Source: Sphagnum compactum (lineage: Eukaryota > Bryophyta > Sphagnopsida > Sphagnales). Taken from it: DNA of 64,000 nucleotides. Of the stretch, positions 1-11,511 are shown in pieces (within the stretch, counting starts at the first letter, position 1; every line of letters begins with the position of its first letter). Below the pieces are notes generated by a model that made no database searches, had not been told where the DNA came from, and saw only the letters and a list, made by a program, of their open reading frames with translations. The stretch covers positions 2,591,731 through 2,655,730 of the forward strand of contig OZ234499.1 of the NCBI GenBank assembly GCA_965153455.1, given 5' to 3'. Made by a program: the position numbers and the translations under genes.

Positions 1-220
1 TTTTGTTAATAATTCATTTCAACATGAGAATTAACACCAAAGCCCCACTTCATGTTAACTTCAATGGATTTGAAAGTTCCAAAGTGTTCAAGATTTGGTG
101 TGTACCATAGTAATGCTCCACATGAACAATTTATTCAAATATGTCAAAATGCAATCAATTATTTTTAATTGAAACACACAATGAAAAATAAAATGCCCAT
201 AAATAAGGAAATTGTCACAC

Positions 221-519
221 CTTGAATCTATAACCAAGCTTTGAATGAGGTTTCGATCAATTTCAGTCACATCATTATGGACACTTGTCACAACATTAGA
301 ATCATATGATAGTGACAAAATTTTGACATTGTCATTCAAGTCCCTTGGGATCCACATTTGTGGCCAACATATGCATTCTTCTTTATCGTCCATGGGGCGT
401 GTTGTCCATGTTTGCTTCCAATTGTCATCAATCCCATAACCAATCCCATGGAAAAAAATTATGGTCAAATTCGGGTTCTTTGAAGTGCAATTAGGATTTA
501 AATCATGCACTGGGTATCT
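221..519 (-). CDS. internal exon of a SERAC1-like alpha/beta-hydrolase (partial gene)
   Basis: On the minus strand this 299-nt exon follows a pyrimidine-rich acceptor (ends TTTTGCAG before 519) and ends at a donor (AAG|GTGTGA at 221/220). It starts in phase 0 and leaves two bases. The 99 complete codons contain IIFFHGIGYG, the His-Gly strand-turn of alpha/beta-hydrolases, then TWTTR, CWPQMWIPRDL and ILSLSYDSNV. This arrangement is seen in plant SERAC1-like proteins and in hydrolase domains fused to NB-ARC in bryophyte immune receptors. The nucleophile-elbow exon is not in the window; the gene continues past position 1. Whether an NB-ARC or LRR part follows cannot be seen. An intact reading frame with good splice sites argues for a live gene, but one exon cannot prove it. 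Substrate unknown. Confidence 0.6.
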
Positions 520-1364
520 CTGCAAAAGAAAAAGAAAAAGAAATGTCAACAAGATTCATCAAATAAGTTTTGAAAATAATTTGATTGTACATAAAATCAA
601 AGAAATGCAAGATTCATGAAGTGTACAATCACAATATTTGACAAAATACATATAGTTGATTAGAAAATGTAAAGTAGAACAAGACAATAATCTATGAATT
701 AAACAATACGATATTCATCTTGCAACATCATTTAAATTTAAATTTAAATTCTATTCCCATATTTGCAATTTTTTGAAGCTTGTTAATTTTCTTTCAAAAA
801 GTCAAGTGAGTCACGAAAAAAGATCACTTACACGCAAAGTAAGTTTCAAAATATAATTCAATAATTGACTATCATCACATAATGGTATGATGAAATATTA
901 GCCACTGAATTTAAGGACTGATGCTAAGAGTTGAAATCTTCAAATTTTGGGTTCTTAATTAAAACCACCTAATTAATCTAATTCATTTTCATTTCACTAC
1001 TTTTTCCACAAATTTTGGCCACCAAGGGTTTCAATTATTAAACAATTGGGAAACGATCACAAGAATTATCTCCAAGAGATAATTATGTTGTTGGAGTTAA
1101 ACCATTTTGGAGTTACTCACAATCTACATTGAAAGTTGTAATCCGTACAAATTTTATATATGAATAAAGTGAATGCCAATTGACAAGTTTTCCTTTCACC
1201 AATTTTACTTGCTATAGCAAAATGAATCCCAAATGTAAGAGTTTGTTTTGATATCACTTCATTTCATATTTGGTTGATGCAATGGAAAAGCAAGCAAAAT
1301 TATTGGTATTCAGCAAGGAAGCTCATAAACTAATATCAAATTTCAACATGTAGCTTCGAAAAAC

Positions 1365-1580
1365 TCAAGAAAAAGAGTTGTGCAAAACAAGTTCAATCAT
1401 AAAATCAAGAGGACGCACCACATGGGTGCCTTGTCTAGAGCTTGAAGGAGCATTTTCGCCCAAGACCGGAGGTGTGTTGATCACACCATGGAGCCGCATA
1501 ACATCTCCTTCTCTTTCTTTTGGTGGCCCTTGTGAAACATCAACACCTTTTCTCTTACAGTGAGAGAACGAATTTCCCAT
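1365..1580 (-). CDS. possible first coding exon with N-myristoylation motif
   Basis: A minus-strand open frame beginning with MGNSFSHC at 1580 matches the consensus for N-myristoylation (Met-Gly-x-x-x-Ser) with a nearby Cys that could be palmitoylated. About 850 bp separate it from the hydrolase exon on the same strand, so it could be that gene's 5' exon, placing the product at a membrane. No clear donor joins the two; GTGTGATC and GTGGTGCG inside the frame are candidates. It could equally be a chance frame. This is inference only. Confidence 0.2.
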   Translation of the reverse strand: MGNSFSHCKRKGVDVSQGPPKEREGDVMRLHGVINTPPVLGENAPSSSRQGTHVVRPLDFMIELVLHNSFS

Positions 1581-1826
1581 ACCTTCCACTACTCAAATCC
1601 ATTTATTAACTCTCTCCTATATGTTTTCTCTTCCCTTTATGCTCTCCTAAAACCAGCTAGAAGTCCTTTGCCCTCTCAAAAGCATACATGTTATAAAGTT
1701 CTCCACCACCAACACATTTGCAGAACCTGATCTTTTTGTTAGCTCTCTGGACATATTGATGCCTTTCCTCTTCATGATCTCCCTGAAATTTTCACTCTTC
1801 TCTTACTCCTTTCCTCCCGTCTCGTC

Positions 1827-2138
1827 ATGAACTCTTCTTTTCACAATCTTCCTTATTCGTTTTCGCCTCCCCTAGAACTTCCTAGAAGGACTGTGCCACC
1901 ACTGACGGCTTATTCGTTTTCTCCTCCCCTAGAACTTCCTAGAAGGACTGTGCCACCACTGACGGCTTATTCGTTTTCTCCTCCCCTAGAACTTCCTAGA
2001 AGGACTGTGCCACCACTGACGGCTTATTCGTTTTCTCCTCCCCTAGAACTTCCTAGAAGGACTGTGCCACCACTGACGGCTTATTCGTTTTCTCCTCCCC
2101 TAGAACTTCCTAGAAGGACTGTGCCACCACTGACGGTA
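1827..2138 (+). CDS. repeat-built ORF, possible first exon of a spliced gene
   Basis: The frame starts at ATG 1827 (MNSSFHNLP) and then consists of five units of 19 residues, YSFSPPLELPRRTVPPLTA. The last unit stops being a repeat exactly at CTGACG|GTAAGT, a consensus plant splice donor at 2138/2139. If no splicing occurs, the frame reads on to a stop at 2207 and encodes 126 aa. The repeat is rich in Pro, Ser and Arg with no predicted membrane segment, so it would be disordered. The unit length of 57 bp is a multiple of three, so unit gain or loss keeps frame. No homologue is recognised. A non-coding minisatellite is a real alternative. Confidence 0.3.
1854..2138 (+). repeat. minisatellite, 5 x 57 bp
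   Basis: Five head-to-tail units start at 1854, 1911, 1968, 2025 and 2082. Units 2-4 look identical. Unit 1 has one difference (TCG for TCT, synonymous Ser in the long frame), and unit 5 differs only at its last codon (GTA for GCT), which creates the GTAAGT donor. Such uniformity means recent expansion or homogenisation. Confidence 0.95.
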
Positions 2139-2768
2139 AGTACACGTTTACCGATTCCGTGCGCACTCAACCATTCATTCATCTCTGTCTTGGACACAAG
2201 TAGTTGATTTCCATCTCATAAGTGAGGATAGAGTTGGCAATGTAGGGATGATTGGTGAACATGTTTTATCAGTTCCGTCCAGGTTCCATTATTGTCACAA
2301 TTCTTGTTTTACATCCAGATGTTTCCAGTTTGCTGATTTCACCCACTGTCCCTGTTTAGCGCTATGGCAGAGATCGTGTTGGGCAAGTCACCTTTACTTG
2401 GTGACATGGGTGACTATGATTACAGTAGCTTGAGCCTTTGAGGGAGAAGGATGCTACATGGATGGTCATAGCAAATAAATCCAGAGTGGAAAAAAGTATA
2501 TTGTAGAGAGGTAGATATGTTATACATATATGGGTGGCTGTGGTAAACGCAGCACCTACACTGGTACCATGTGTAAGGTACCTAGTGGTCCTTTGTTGCA
2601 ATGATGAGGAAAACTAGGATGAGGAAAATTGAGTTGCTGTAAAAAAATGTTGGATCCAACGACTGAGACAAAGCGTGGAAATTTTGGAAGATACCATCCT
2701 TGGTCCTGCGCCCTTGTAGTACATGCGTAGGTTGGGCATGGGACCATGGGTTTGAAGTGTGTCAATCT

Positions 2769-3229
2769 ACCTCCTATATTGTTAGGAGGGTAGATGCTAC
2801 CAGCTTTAGAAGCCTATTCCTGATTATGTCAACTTTGGTTGTAGGCGAATCTTGAAGGTTGGCCCCCCAACTGGGAGGTAAATATACCGATGATGTCTGG
2901 GTAGAGAGTCCTGAGAAGACCTATGACTCACTAGGGATGTAGACCATTGTTGGGCGGGTACTATAAACTGCACAAACCCCTGCTGGGCATCATGGCGGTT
3001 TTGAAGGTTCATCATCACAATTCTCAGAAATATCAAATACCCATATTTTGAAATGTATAACCCATGGTTCACAAAAACAATTCGAATTAGTCAAATAACC
3101 ACCGGTTCTTATTTGAAACCTGTCAGTTCTTGTAAGGTGTTGATATATCCAGGACCGGCGGTTTTACGGATCTGAAATGTTTCAAAAACCAAGCAGTTAT
3201 TTGTAAAAATCAACTTTGCCCCGGACACT
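2769..3229. repeat. dispersed repeat, copy A (longer)
   Basis: Begins near the GAGGGTAGATGCTACCAGCT segment (about 2787) and ends near TTGCCCCGGAC. The flanks of this stretch match 6246-6481, but about 230 bp in the middle (roughly 2850-3080) are absent from the second copy. No ORF or terminal repeat identifies the family; an LTR fragment or non-autonomous element is possible. Confidence 0.7.
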
Positions 3230-3480
3230 GCTGACGATATCGGTAGACAAGAGTGACACGCGGGAGGGGGGGAATGAAATAATGAGCGCTTCCTGGCCTC
3301 ACATCTTTACACGAGAAATTTGTGGATGTGTTGAAAAAGCAGGCGTTGGTGGGCACAGCACGCAAGGCGTTTTCACCTGTACGAAGTTACTGGGAATCAA
3401 CTGCGCCCCAACCCATTACTGACGCAGTCCATGTTTAAAAGTGAGTGAGTCAGTGACCCGGTCAAAAGCTAGTGACCAGT

Positions 3481-3567
3481 GTTTAAATACCCCCCATCTA
3501 GCACTGGCCGGCACCCTTCTGGTCCTGACAGTGCAGCCCTGCGGAGAACCGTGTGGTTCGGCCGCAG
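3481..3567. promoter_or_regulatory. TATA-like motif and GC hairpin
   Basis: GTTTAAATACCCC (from 3481) is TATA-like and is preceded by repeated AGTGACC words. About 50 bp downstream, 3539-3567 folds into a hairpin with CTGCGG/CCGCAG and GAACC/GGTTC arms around a GTGT loop. No gene is recognisable downstream, so this may be the promoter of a dead element rather than of a gene. Confidence 0.25.
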
Positions 3568-3569
3568 AG

Positions 3570-4500
3570 TTTGACTTTTTCACTCTGAAAGTTAATCAAA
3601 TATAGAAGAAAGCATTGTTCTTTCAGCGCCTGAATCTGTCCCAGTGGTCTGAAGCTTATTCCATACCTATATAGTTCAGAACTCGATTTCGCTGGGCTGC
3701 TGCAAACAAAAACAGATCGTGAAATAAAAGAACATTCACTAAGTTTTTTGCAGAATGAAAAAAACGCATAGAACCATGTTGTCTGGTTCTATGCAGAACC
3801 ATGCATGGCCTAAAGACATGTGCAAGAAGACAAGAAAAACAAGGACCGGACAGAGCTAGTGAGGCCACATCACTCCTGCCAGTTTGAGATCTTGAGATCT
3901 TGAGACCTGATTCGTTCTTCTCTCTGTCTCTCTCCTTGAAATCTCTTTTGTGCTCCAAGTGCCAAAAGTTTACTGTTCATAAATCTTATTTTTACTAGTG
4001 GGAACTAATTCCAGGGTTAAGACTTTTTAATCCCTTAAGTTACTATACTCTATAATGAATTTAAACACAATATCCTGACCTTGATAGGCAAAGGCCCATA
4101 AAAGAATGGAATACCATTTGCTGAGCTATTTAGCCATGTTGACTCTACCCGTTCACCAACGCTAAGTACCATCCCAACTTTGTCATCTGGAATGCCTGAA
4201 TTCTGAGACACTTACAAGCTGATGATTTAGTCCTTCCTTCTCCAAAATTGTATTGGGATCTCAAGGCACTGCCCACTTTTGATTTTTTTCCTGGGCTGCC
4301 TAATTGAGCAAAGGGATCAACTTGTTTTTCTTTTTGGTTGCTCTTTTGAAGCCCCAAGGGAGACCTTTCAAATTAGCCCCCAATCTTTTTGTTCAAAGAC
4401 ATATGGGGAGCAATTTGGAAAGTTTTTAAACTCAAATTTTATGTTTCAGTCAAGTCCAATCTTTACAAATGATGTGAGATTTAGGCCCATTTGGTGAGAT
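3570..4500. other. no gene recognised
   Basis: Short frames on both strands (for example 3656-3958 minus and 4145-4357 minus) show no domain, no convincing splice sites and no repeat relation. Nothing supportable was seen. Confidence 0.5.
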
Positions 4501-6245
4501 GAGAGCTGAATCATCATCCATTCTCATCATGTGAATGGATGATGGGTGAAATTGACTAACAAATTGTAATGTTTGTTGATAAATAAAACATGACCCCAAG
4601 TAATCTATGATCATGAATGAAACTAATTTTGATGGATGAATCTAACCCCATTGATTGGAATGAATCATGTCTAAGTGCAAGAACACTAATTTTGATGAAT
4701 GAGAAATAACCCAACTAGGTGAAAATATTCCTAGTTGGTGAATGAAACAATTGGACGATTGTTCATGATGTTTCAAGATGAATTTAATTTCATCCATCAA
4801 AAATCATCTAAAATTTTATTTCAATCTTGAATTTCATTGGAAGAAGATGAATTCCAATTGAATTCATTGACAAAATAAAACTTTAAATGATGTTCCATGG
4901 ATGGAATTAAATCACTACAAGAAATCTTGCATTATGTAACCATTCAATTTATGATTATATGTGACTATTTGTCATTTCTAATTATGTTTTATAATTTTTA
5001 TAACTAATAACCATCTTTTTAATTTTCTTATTATTTTTGTGATTATGTTGCAACTACTAAATTGTACATTTTTCCATATTGACTAATTGGGTTTTTCATT
5101 TAGAATAGGCCTTTATGTTCATTTAATTTTAAAATTTAGTTGTATCTCAGTTACTTTTTATGATGTGCCTATACATTTTATGTAGACTAAAATGTTTTGG
5201 ACTACACTAAAAGTAAATTTAACATCTAGTCAAGGTAAATGAAGCATATACTTAAAACTTATTTAACATACTTAAAATTATTTAACCTATATTCAACACA
5301 TATTAAACACATATTAAAATTAAAAAATTCATTTTGATTTCATATTAAGGTTTGTTTACAAATATAGCATGTTCATTTTAATGGATAATTAAATTATTGT
5401 GACGAGATCATATTAAAATGACACATCTTAATGTCAACAAAATATTAATTATTCATAAAATAATATTATCAATAGATTGATTAGATAATGTAAAATATGG
5501 AATAATAATTAATTAAGTTGATTTATTAATATTTTGATGAATTAATATCTTATATTTATAATTAAGTATTGATTACTAAAGTAATAATCATTGATCACTT
5601 AAACCTAATAATTAATTGACTCGAATGAATACTATGAATTATTAGTTTAAAATAATTTAATATTTATTTAATAATTTAATAAGTTCACCAAATATATATT
5701 ATTTATTTAATAGTTTCATACCAAAAAATCAACAAATAATTTACAAAATGTTAATCAATAATCTAATCTAATTATTTAACGAATTAAAAATTTTAATATA
5801 TAATATTCAGTATATGCTGATTTATTTGATAAATTTTTCATTGTGACATATTAATCAAACTAGAAACTATAAATAACTAGTAGATAAGTTATTAATTAAA
5901 ATTTCAAAAATTCAATTAAGTATATTTTATTAATGATTAATTAAATTTATTTACTATTTAATTCATAATTTTGGAAATATTATTTTTTAATTAATTAGTT
6001 TGGAATTTACTATAAGTTAATTAATACTTCAATTAGTAGCTCAATTAACATTCAACTTATAATTCATATTTACTAAGCAAAGTGATGGTAAATAAATATT
6101 AAGAATTAGTTAATTAATAGTAATTTAGCTTATAAAAACTTTAATTGAAATTTCATTAATTTAGTTATCTAGTTATTAGTGATGATTAACTCAAATTTTT
6201 TCCTATTTAGTTCATAAATTCAGAATTAATAATTAATGTTTATTA
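4500..6245. other. very AT-rich gene-free block
   Basis: Composition becomes strongly A+T-rich, with many AATTAAT-type words and no long frame on either strand. It contains one CACTA-type end at 4913 and ends where repeat copy B begins. It looks like decayed transposon interior. Confidence 0.6.
4913..4931 (+). mobile_element. lone CACTA-type terminal sequence
   Basis: CACTACAAGAAATCTTGC starts at 4913 and matches the usual CACTACAAGAAA terminus of plant En/Spm (CACTA) elements. No matching inverted end was found in the window, so the element is truncated, inverted end lost, or this is chance within AT-rich DNA. Confidence 0.35.
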
Positions 6246-6481
6246 TTCCCCTCTTATATTATTATGAGGGTAGATGCTACCAGCTTTAAAAGCCTATTCC
6301 TACTTGTTTCAACTTTGGCGGTAGGCAAATTTGAATTAGTCAAATAACCACCGGTTCTTTTGTGATACCTGTCAATTGTTTTAAGGTTCTGATATATCCA
6401 GATCCAGCAGTTCTCTAGATCTGAAATGTTTGAAAAACAGGGCAGTTTTTTTTTTTAAAAATCAAATGTGCCCCGACATTG
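6246..6481. repeat. dispersed repeat, copy B (internally deleted)
   Basis: Same order of segments as 2769-3229: GAGGGTAGATGCTACCAGCT, then CAAATAACCACCGGTTCTT, then GATATATCCAG, ending TGCCCCGAC, but without the middle of copy A. Same orientation, roughly 85 percent alike by eye. Confidence 0.7.
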
Positions 6482-6889
6482 AATAGGTAGGGTGTTCTTT
6501 GCAAGGGGCATTAGCCCAGGCCAAAAATGGTGACCAAGTCTTTTGGGAAGAGAAATTTCATGCAACCAACAGGAAGGCCCAAGCATGCACTCAAGGTGCC
6601 TTGCTATTTTTCCTTTTAGGTTTGCCCGGGGGGGGGGGTGGGGGGCACGGGGAGGGCCGGGAGATTTTTTTCATATTTCCCGGCTTCCCAATGGGTCTTA
6701 ACATGATTTGGCTCAACTTTGTGGCTTGGTGTCTGACATTAGGCCAAACCTCATTTATTTTGAACCCATGTTTTTGGGTTTGTGGCTTAGGGTGACTTCG
6801 GAGTGGGCCTAAAGACATTTCGCTTTGTGTTTTTACAAGATATTTGGCTTAGGGTGCTCATGGGACTTTGGGCGTCTTGCGTATGATGT

Positions 6890-7115
6890 TTGGCTTAGGG
6901 TGCTCATCGGCCTTTCGGCTTAGGACAAATTGTCTTAGGGCCAAAGACAGACTTAGAACCTAAAACAATTGGCTTAGGCCATAAGACAATTAGCTTAGGG
7001 CCTAAGACATTTGGCTTAAGGCCTAAGACTTTTGTGTTAAGGGCTGGGACAATTGGCCTAGGGCCTAAGACAGTTGGCTTAGGGCCTAGGACAATTGCCC
7101 TATTACCTAGGACAG
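6890..7115. repeat. 21-bp degenerate tandem array
   Basis: From 6965 seven units of 21 bp follow each other (starts 6965, 6986, 7007, 7028, 7049, 7070, 7091) with consensus close to ACAATTGGCTTAGGGCCTAAG. Less regular units with GGCTTAGGG extend upstream to about 6890, and isolated GGACAATTGGCT words recur at about 7166 and 7217. The consensus contains a near-palindrome (TTAGGGCCTAA). Confidence 0.85.
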
Positions 7116-7704
7116 TATAAACCCAATGTTAATCTCTTCTGTTTCTTGAACATTAGCAGACTGTAGGACAATTGGCTTTTCTTGAGCCCAATACAAGGAT
7201 TAATAGAAAGACTATAGGACAATTGGCTAATTTTAAATGCCTCATGTCATTAAAACAACATATTATAATGTCTTATGTGATCTGATTTGAAGCCTGACCA
7301 TTTTGATATCTAGTTGATAAGAGTGATCAATGCACCTTGGTTGTCACAGGACATTGTTTTTTATTTGTGAAAGATCAGACAATGAGGAGACTCATGGAGA
7401 TTTGACATTGAGGTTTGGAGAACAATTGCATAGTATTTGTTTGCACCATATATTTATGATGTTGCATGAAATTTTTGTGTTGTGCTAGGCTTTCTTCCTA
7501 TTCTTGCATTTGTGTTGTTTGAGGAAGACATGTACTTTCGGTAGCAGCTCACACTTTGCTTCAAATTATGTGCAAGTATGATGGTCTATTTGACCAGGGG
7601 GGTGTTTGCTCCATAACAACTTTCCATGTGGGCTTGATTTTTTAAGCATGCATTGGCTTTTGAGGTTTTAAACACCCAACACTGTGTCACAAAATCTCAA
7701 AGTG

Positions 7705-8787
7705 CATTGAACTTGCGAGTTAGAGATGATAATGTTATTTTGAGGAGGAATGCCTTGGATGCCTTCAATGCTGCAGCTCTCTTTTGTGAAATTGTTTCTA
7801 ACTTTTTCTCCGATATCTAGTAAAAATGAAATTTTAGCTAGTTTTTCAAGGTTTTAGGAATCATACAGCTTATGTCAGTTGGAAAAAACATCTTTTATGC
7901 TTCTGTGAATAAATGTTAATAAATTGTTTCCATGACATAATCTTTGGCTGTTTGTTTGCTGACAGTGAGGTCTAAGCTTTTAAATGATGGGATGGCACTA
8001 ACTTTCATAATGAATTAGATCAAAGAAGACAAATATACACTTTTCCTATGCAATGTTCTAGATCTGCTCTCCAAGTGTGTGGTAGGCTTTAACTATGACC
8101 AGAAGGCTCTTACAAAGCTTCTGAAGGTGTGATATTATGTGTAAGGTCTTCACATTCTGTTATGACTTTAAATTGACACATTATGTTTCAAAGTATAATG
8201 ACAAGTCACAATCCTATTGACAAATCTACTGGTTTGTACCAAAGGCAAAAATTCTATCGGTATATGAATACTATTGAGGTTGTTGCTTGCACAATGGTCA
8301 TAATCTTTTCATCAATATGGAGCTAGGTGCTCAAGGAAAATGTCCAAATTCTATATCAATGTGGCACAGAGGTTCCCTCTTTACTACATTTTATATGCAC
8401 CATGTTGACTGACATGGGTGGAAATTGGGGTTTTGAAGGCCAATGTTGTGGCAATAATATTAAAACTTGCCAATACTCTTATCGAGATTTGATGGTTTCT
8501 CTGGCTTGATTTTTGTGTCTCCTTTGGTGAGTCTATGTCCAACTTGGATGCTTTCCAGAATGTTGATTGGAAACTTGTCTAGCACACTAGATGATGATGA
8601 TTATGGCATGGACAGTAACCTTCTCTCAATTGTATGAATGGGGGACAATTTCGATGAAGCTGGAAGAAAGAAAGATGTAGAATTAAAAGCAATAGAAATG
8701 TTAGTGCCACACTTCAATCATGTTGACTCAAATGTCAACATTTCACTACCTGCTATCAAGCTATACAATACTTTTCATTGTGGTTAA
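7705..8787 (+). pseudogene. coding-like relic, not identified
   Basis: Two stretches translate to protein-like sequence on the plus strand: about 7705-7815 (contains RRNALDAFNAAALFCEIV) and about 8569-8787 (contains TLDDDDYGMDSNLLSIV, an in-frame TGA, then RKKDVELKAIEMLVPHFN). Between them 8327-8509 is also open. Acidic and helical character suggests an old coding exon or transposon protein, but no family is recognised. The stops and lack of clear splice sites point to decay. Confidence 0.2.
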
Positions 8788-8789
8788 AA

Positions 8790-9221
8790 TCTACTCACTA
8801 GATTCCCCTATGTCCCCCACTAAGTCTAGTCATGCAGCTACCATCTCAAATAATGATGAGCTTTGACGTGCCTTTGATTTGTGCACATGTAAATACTGCA
8901 TTCGCTCATTGTTTTTTATGCACATGGAAATTAATATGTATCTAATTACTCATAAAACTTTTGAAAGGATTAGAAAAACTTATTAGTTTTGCTTCTGCCA
9001 ATGTTTTTTCGTTGTGCCCATATGTGCTTACCTTTCCTACTGCACCTTGTGCGTCAATCAATTGTGCATCTTCTTTTGGGTATCACATTCATCGCAATAT
9101 TGTGTAAGCTTTAGCCACTATGGAGGCTCCACTCCAAATGGGCATGTTGGTTGCCTTGGATGTTTTTTTTTAGCTGACATTGTTCTCTTTTCATGAACTG
9201 TCGGACATAATCTTTAAACCG
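8790..9221. other. no gene recognised
   Basis: Only short frames without domain or repeat signal. Nothing seen. Confidence 0.5.
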
Positions 9222-9467
9222 TCATTCACTCAACTCATGATGGAAGTACTCAAAGTGTGCATTCAATTGTGTACACAATTCAACCATGTCAACAGGGTCT
9301 TGGTCTTGCACCTTCACAACAACAATGTTTAAGATACATGGTGGGAGGCCTCGGATGACATTGTCCCATTTATTCTTCCCTTTGCATGCACTTTCAATTT
9401 TGCCATGTTTTGTCACCTCCATTTTGTGTACTGGCATGCCATTTTTCCTACAGTCTTCAACTTTCAA
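9222..9467 (-). pseudogene. transposon-type ORF fragment (probable CACTA relic)
   Basis: An 81-residue minus-strand frame, Lys- and Glu-rich, with CKGKNKWDNVIRGLPP and VKVQDQDPVDMVELCTQL. Its amphipathic, charged style is like conserved accessory ORFs of plant transposons. It has the same orientation as the CACTA transposase relic at 21.3-22.2 kb, and the two could be parts of one element split by later LTR insertions. It has no start or stop context of a gene. Family assignment is inference. Confidence 0.3.
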
Positions 9468-9469
9468 AT

Positions 9470-11511
9470 CTAAAGCCTTTTTAAAAATCGTTGTTCCAAT
9501 CTAATTTGTGCTAAACAATTTAGTGGCATGGGCTCAAGGATTTAAATGCCTTCATCGGTACTTGGAACTTCTACCACATCTGATTTGTGTTGTTTGCTTA
9601 TTTTGCCTCCAACAACCCCACCGCCCTTAGCTAGCTACATGGATTATCCACAATAATGACCATGCAACATTTGGTTGTTGGTTTCACCTCCAGCACCTCT
9701 GCCACCACATACTAGTTGCATGAATTTCCCACAACAAGCACCATGCCCACCCCAACTTGTACTATCATGGTGGTTCAAGGTGTTTCCTATCACATAAGTC
9801 AAACCAATAGGTTTCTACCTTTTAGTTTAATAAGAACATTGGATCATGGAATGAAATGAGGTTCTACTTTGGGTTGATTTGAATTTAACAAGTTTTTATC
9901 TCATATGCCTTGATTATAAGTCACAATATTAAACTTTGGTTTATAATACCTGACACCCAGTTGTGATTGCATGGGCCTGACCAACTTCCCTTTTGTGTTG
10001 GATACCCACAATGGCGAAGTGGTGGTGCATATTCCACTTGTCCAATTTCATACATATGGGGCTGGCCACCCCAACTTGGACATGGGTCACCTTGGGGTAG
10101 CATTGGTGTTCACCCATTGGAATTGGCATTTTGCTCCCTTTCAACCCCCCATCACCCCTTTGTACTGGGCTAATTATGCATGTTTTCATTGAGGTAGGTC
10201 TTTGCCCTCAACCATAATGCATTACACATGTCAAAAAACCAATTGGACATTTCAATGTAAGATCATAGTAATCTAACAACTAAATGGAATATTATTATGC
10301 TTTTATAATAGCTAAATGAAATGTACATACATGCAAGTGATCAACACATGTGCTTTTTAGAAAGCAACTTGCTAAATCATAAAGGGTTTAGGATTTTGGG
10401 AAACCCTAACAACTAATAAGTAATAATAACATGTCAGTTATAACCCCATTTAAAAATTTACATTGCCAATAGTAGAAGAGAAAGGCATTTTGATTATGTG
10501 TTTTCAGGCAAAAAATGAAAGCATACAAAACAATCTTGATGTACATGACCACTGCATTTCAAGATCTAACAACATTGGCCATGCTATGTATACACCATGG
10601 ACAAATAAACTCAAAAGTCAAAATGGATTTTTTTGTTTTCAAGCCTATTATAACAAATGGCCACATGCATGAACTACCCACCTTGTACACACAAACATGG
10701 TAGTAAATCACTAAGAGCCATCAAGGTCCCCACTAACTAATGAGTATGACTTTACAAGTAACACACATGCAACACTAACCAATGAATTTTGAATTGTAAA
10801 TCATAGGATCTACCATGAATGTGACCAAATGTGCATAACATTGTTGGCCAATTCAATGTGCAAATGGTAGGCCCTTCAACTAACAACTCCAAGAAGGTGT
10901 TTCATAGAAAATAATAACATTTTAACATAAAAAGTGGAGATATAAGATAACTATACATTAAAACTTGACCAAAGCATGTACCTCCCAAAGTATGGATTTC
11001 ACACATACCTTTTTGTTGATAATCCTCGACAGACCTTGTCAACTTGAATTACTTGCTTGAAATTTTGTTAGGCTTTCTTAGTTGTTTATAGTTGAAGAGA
11101 CCATCATGCTAAGCATCCACAATTAACACCATATAAGACAAAACTCTAGGCACATTAGCCTTTACCTCTTGAATTCCATTGTAGACTCATTATAAAATGA
11201 GGTGCTTGTAAAAACAACATAGATCCCTATTGTATGTGTTGTTTAAGAAGTAGCTATGGCTACACTACAACAAAAGGTGTCCTTATACGCCAAATGATTT
11301 CACTAGATTTTGAGTGAATTCATTGGTTTTAATAAATGAAGATTAGTTAGAAAGTAGTGAATTCACTGGTCCAGTGAACAGGGACTAATGAACTGCACCC
11401 ACATTTGCAATATTGCTAGGAGATAAAATGTTGTTATTAACATTTTTTTTCACCTCAAATCCCATGATTGTCAATAGTACCATCATCTACCATTCAAAAT
11501 CTAACAATAGG
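9470..11511. other. transposon-like non-coding DNA
   Basis: Overlapping short frames at 9921-10192 on both strands reflect a Pro/His-rich composition rather than a gene. A CACTA-type word sits at 11264. No intact gene is visible. Confidence 0.5.
11264..11283 (+). mobile_element. lone CACTA-type terminal sequence
   Basis: CACTACAACAAAAGGTGTCC starts at 11264 and fits a CACTA-superfamily terminus. The inverted mate was not found nearby. TTGTTGTAGTG near 40365 has a different inner sequence and is not a convincing partner. Confidence 0.35.

Noticed and set aside
9921-10192. Four overlapping frames on both strands
   Set aside because: They are mirror frames of one Pro/His-rich stretch; no domain, start context or splice site supports any.
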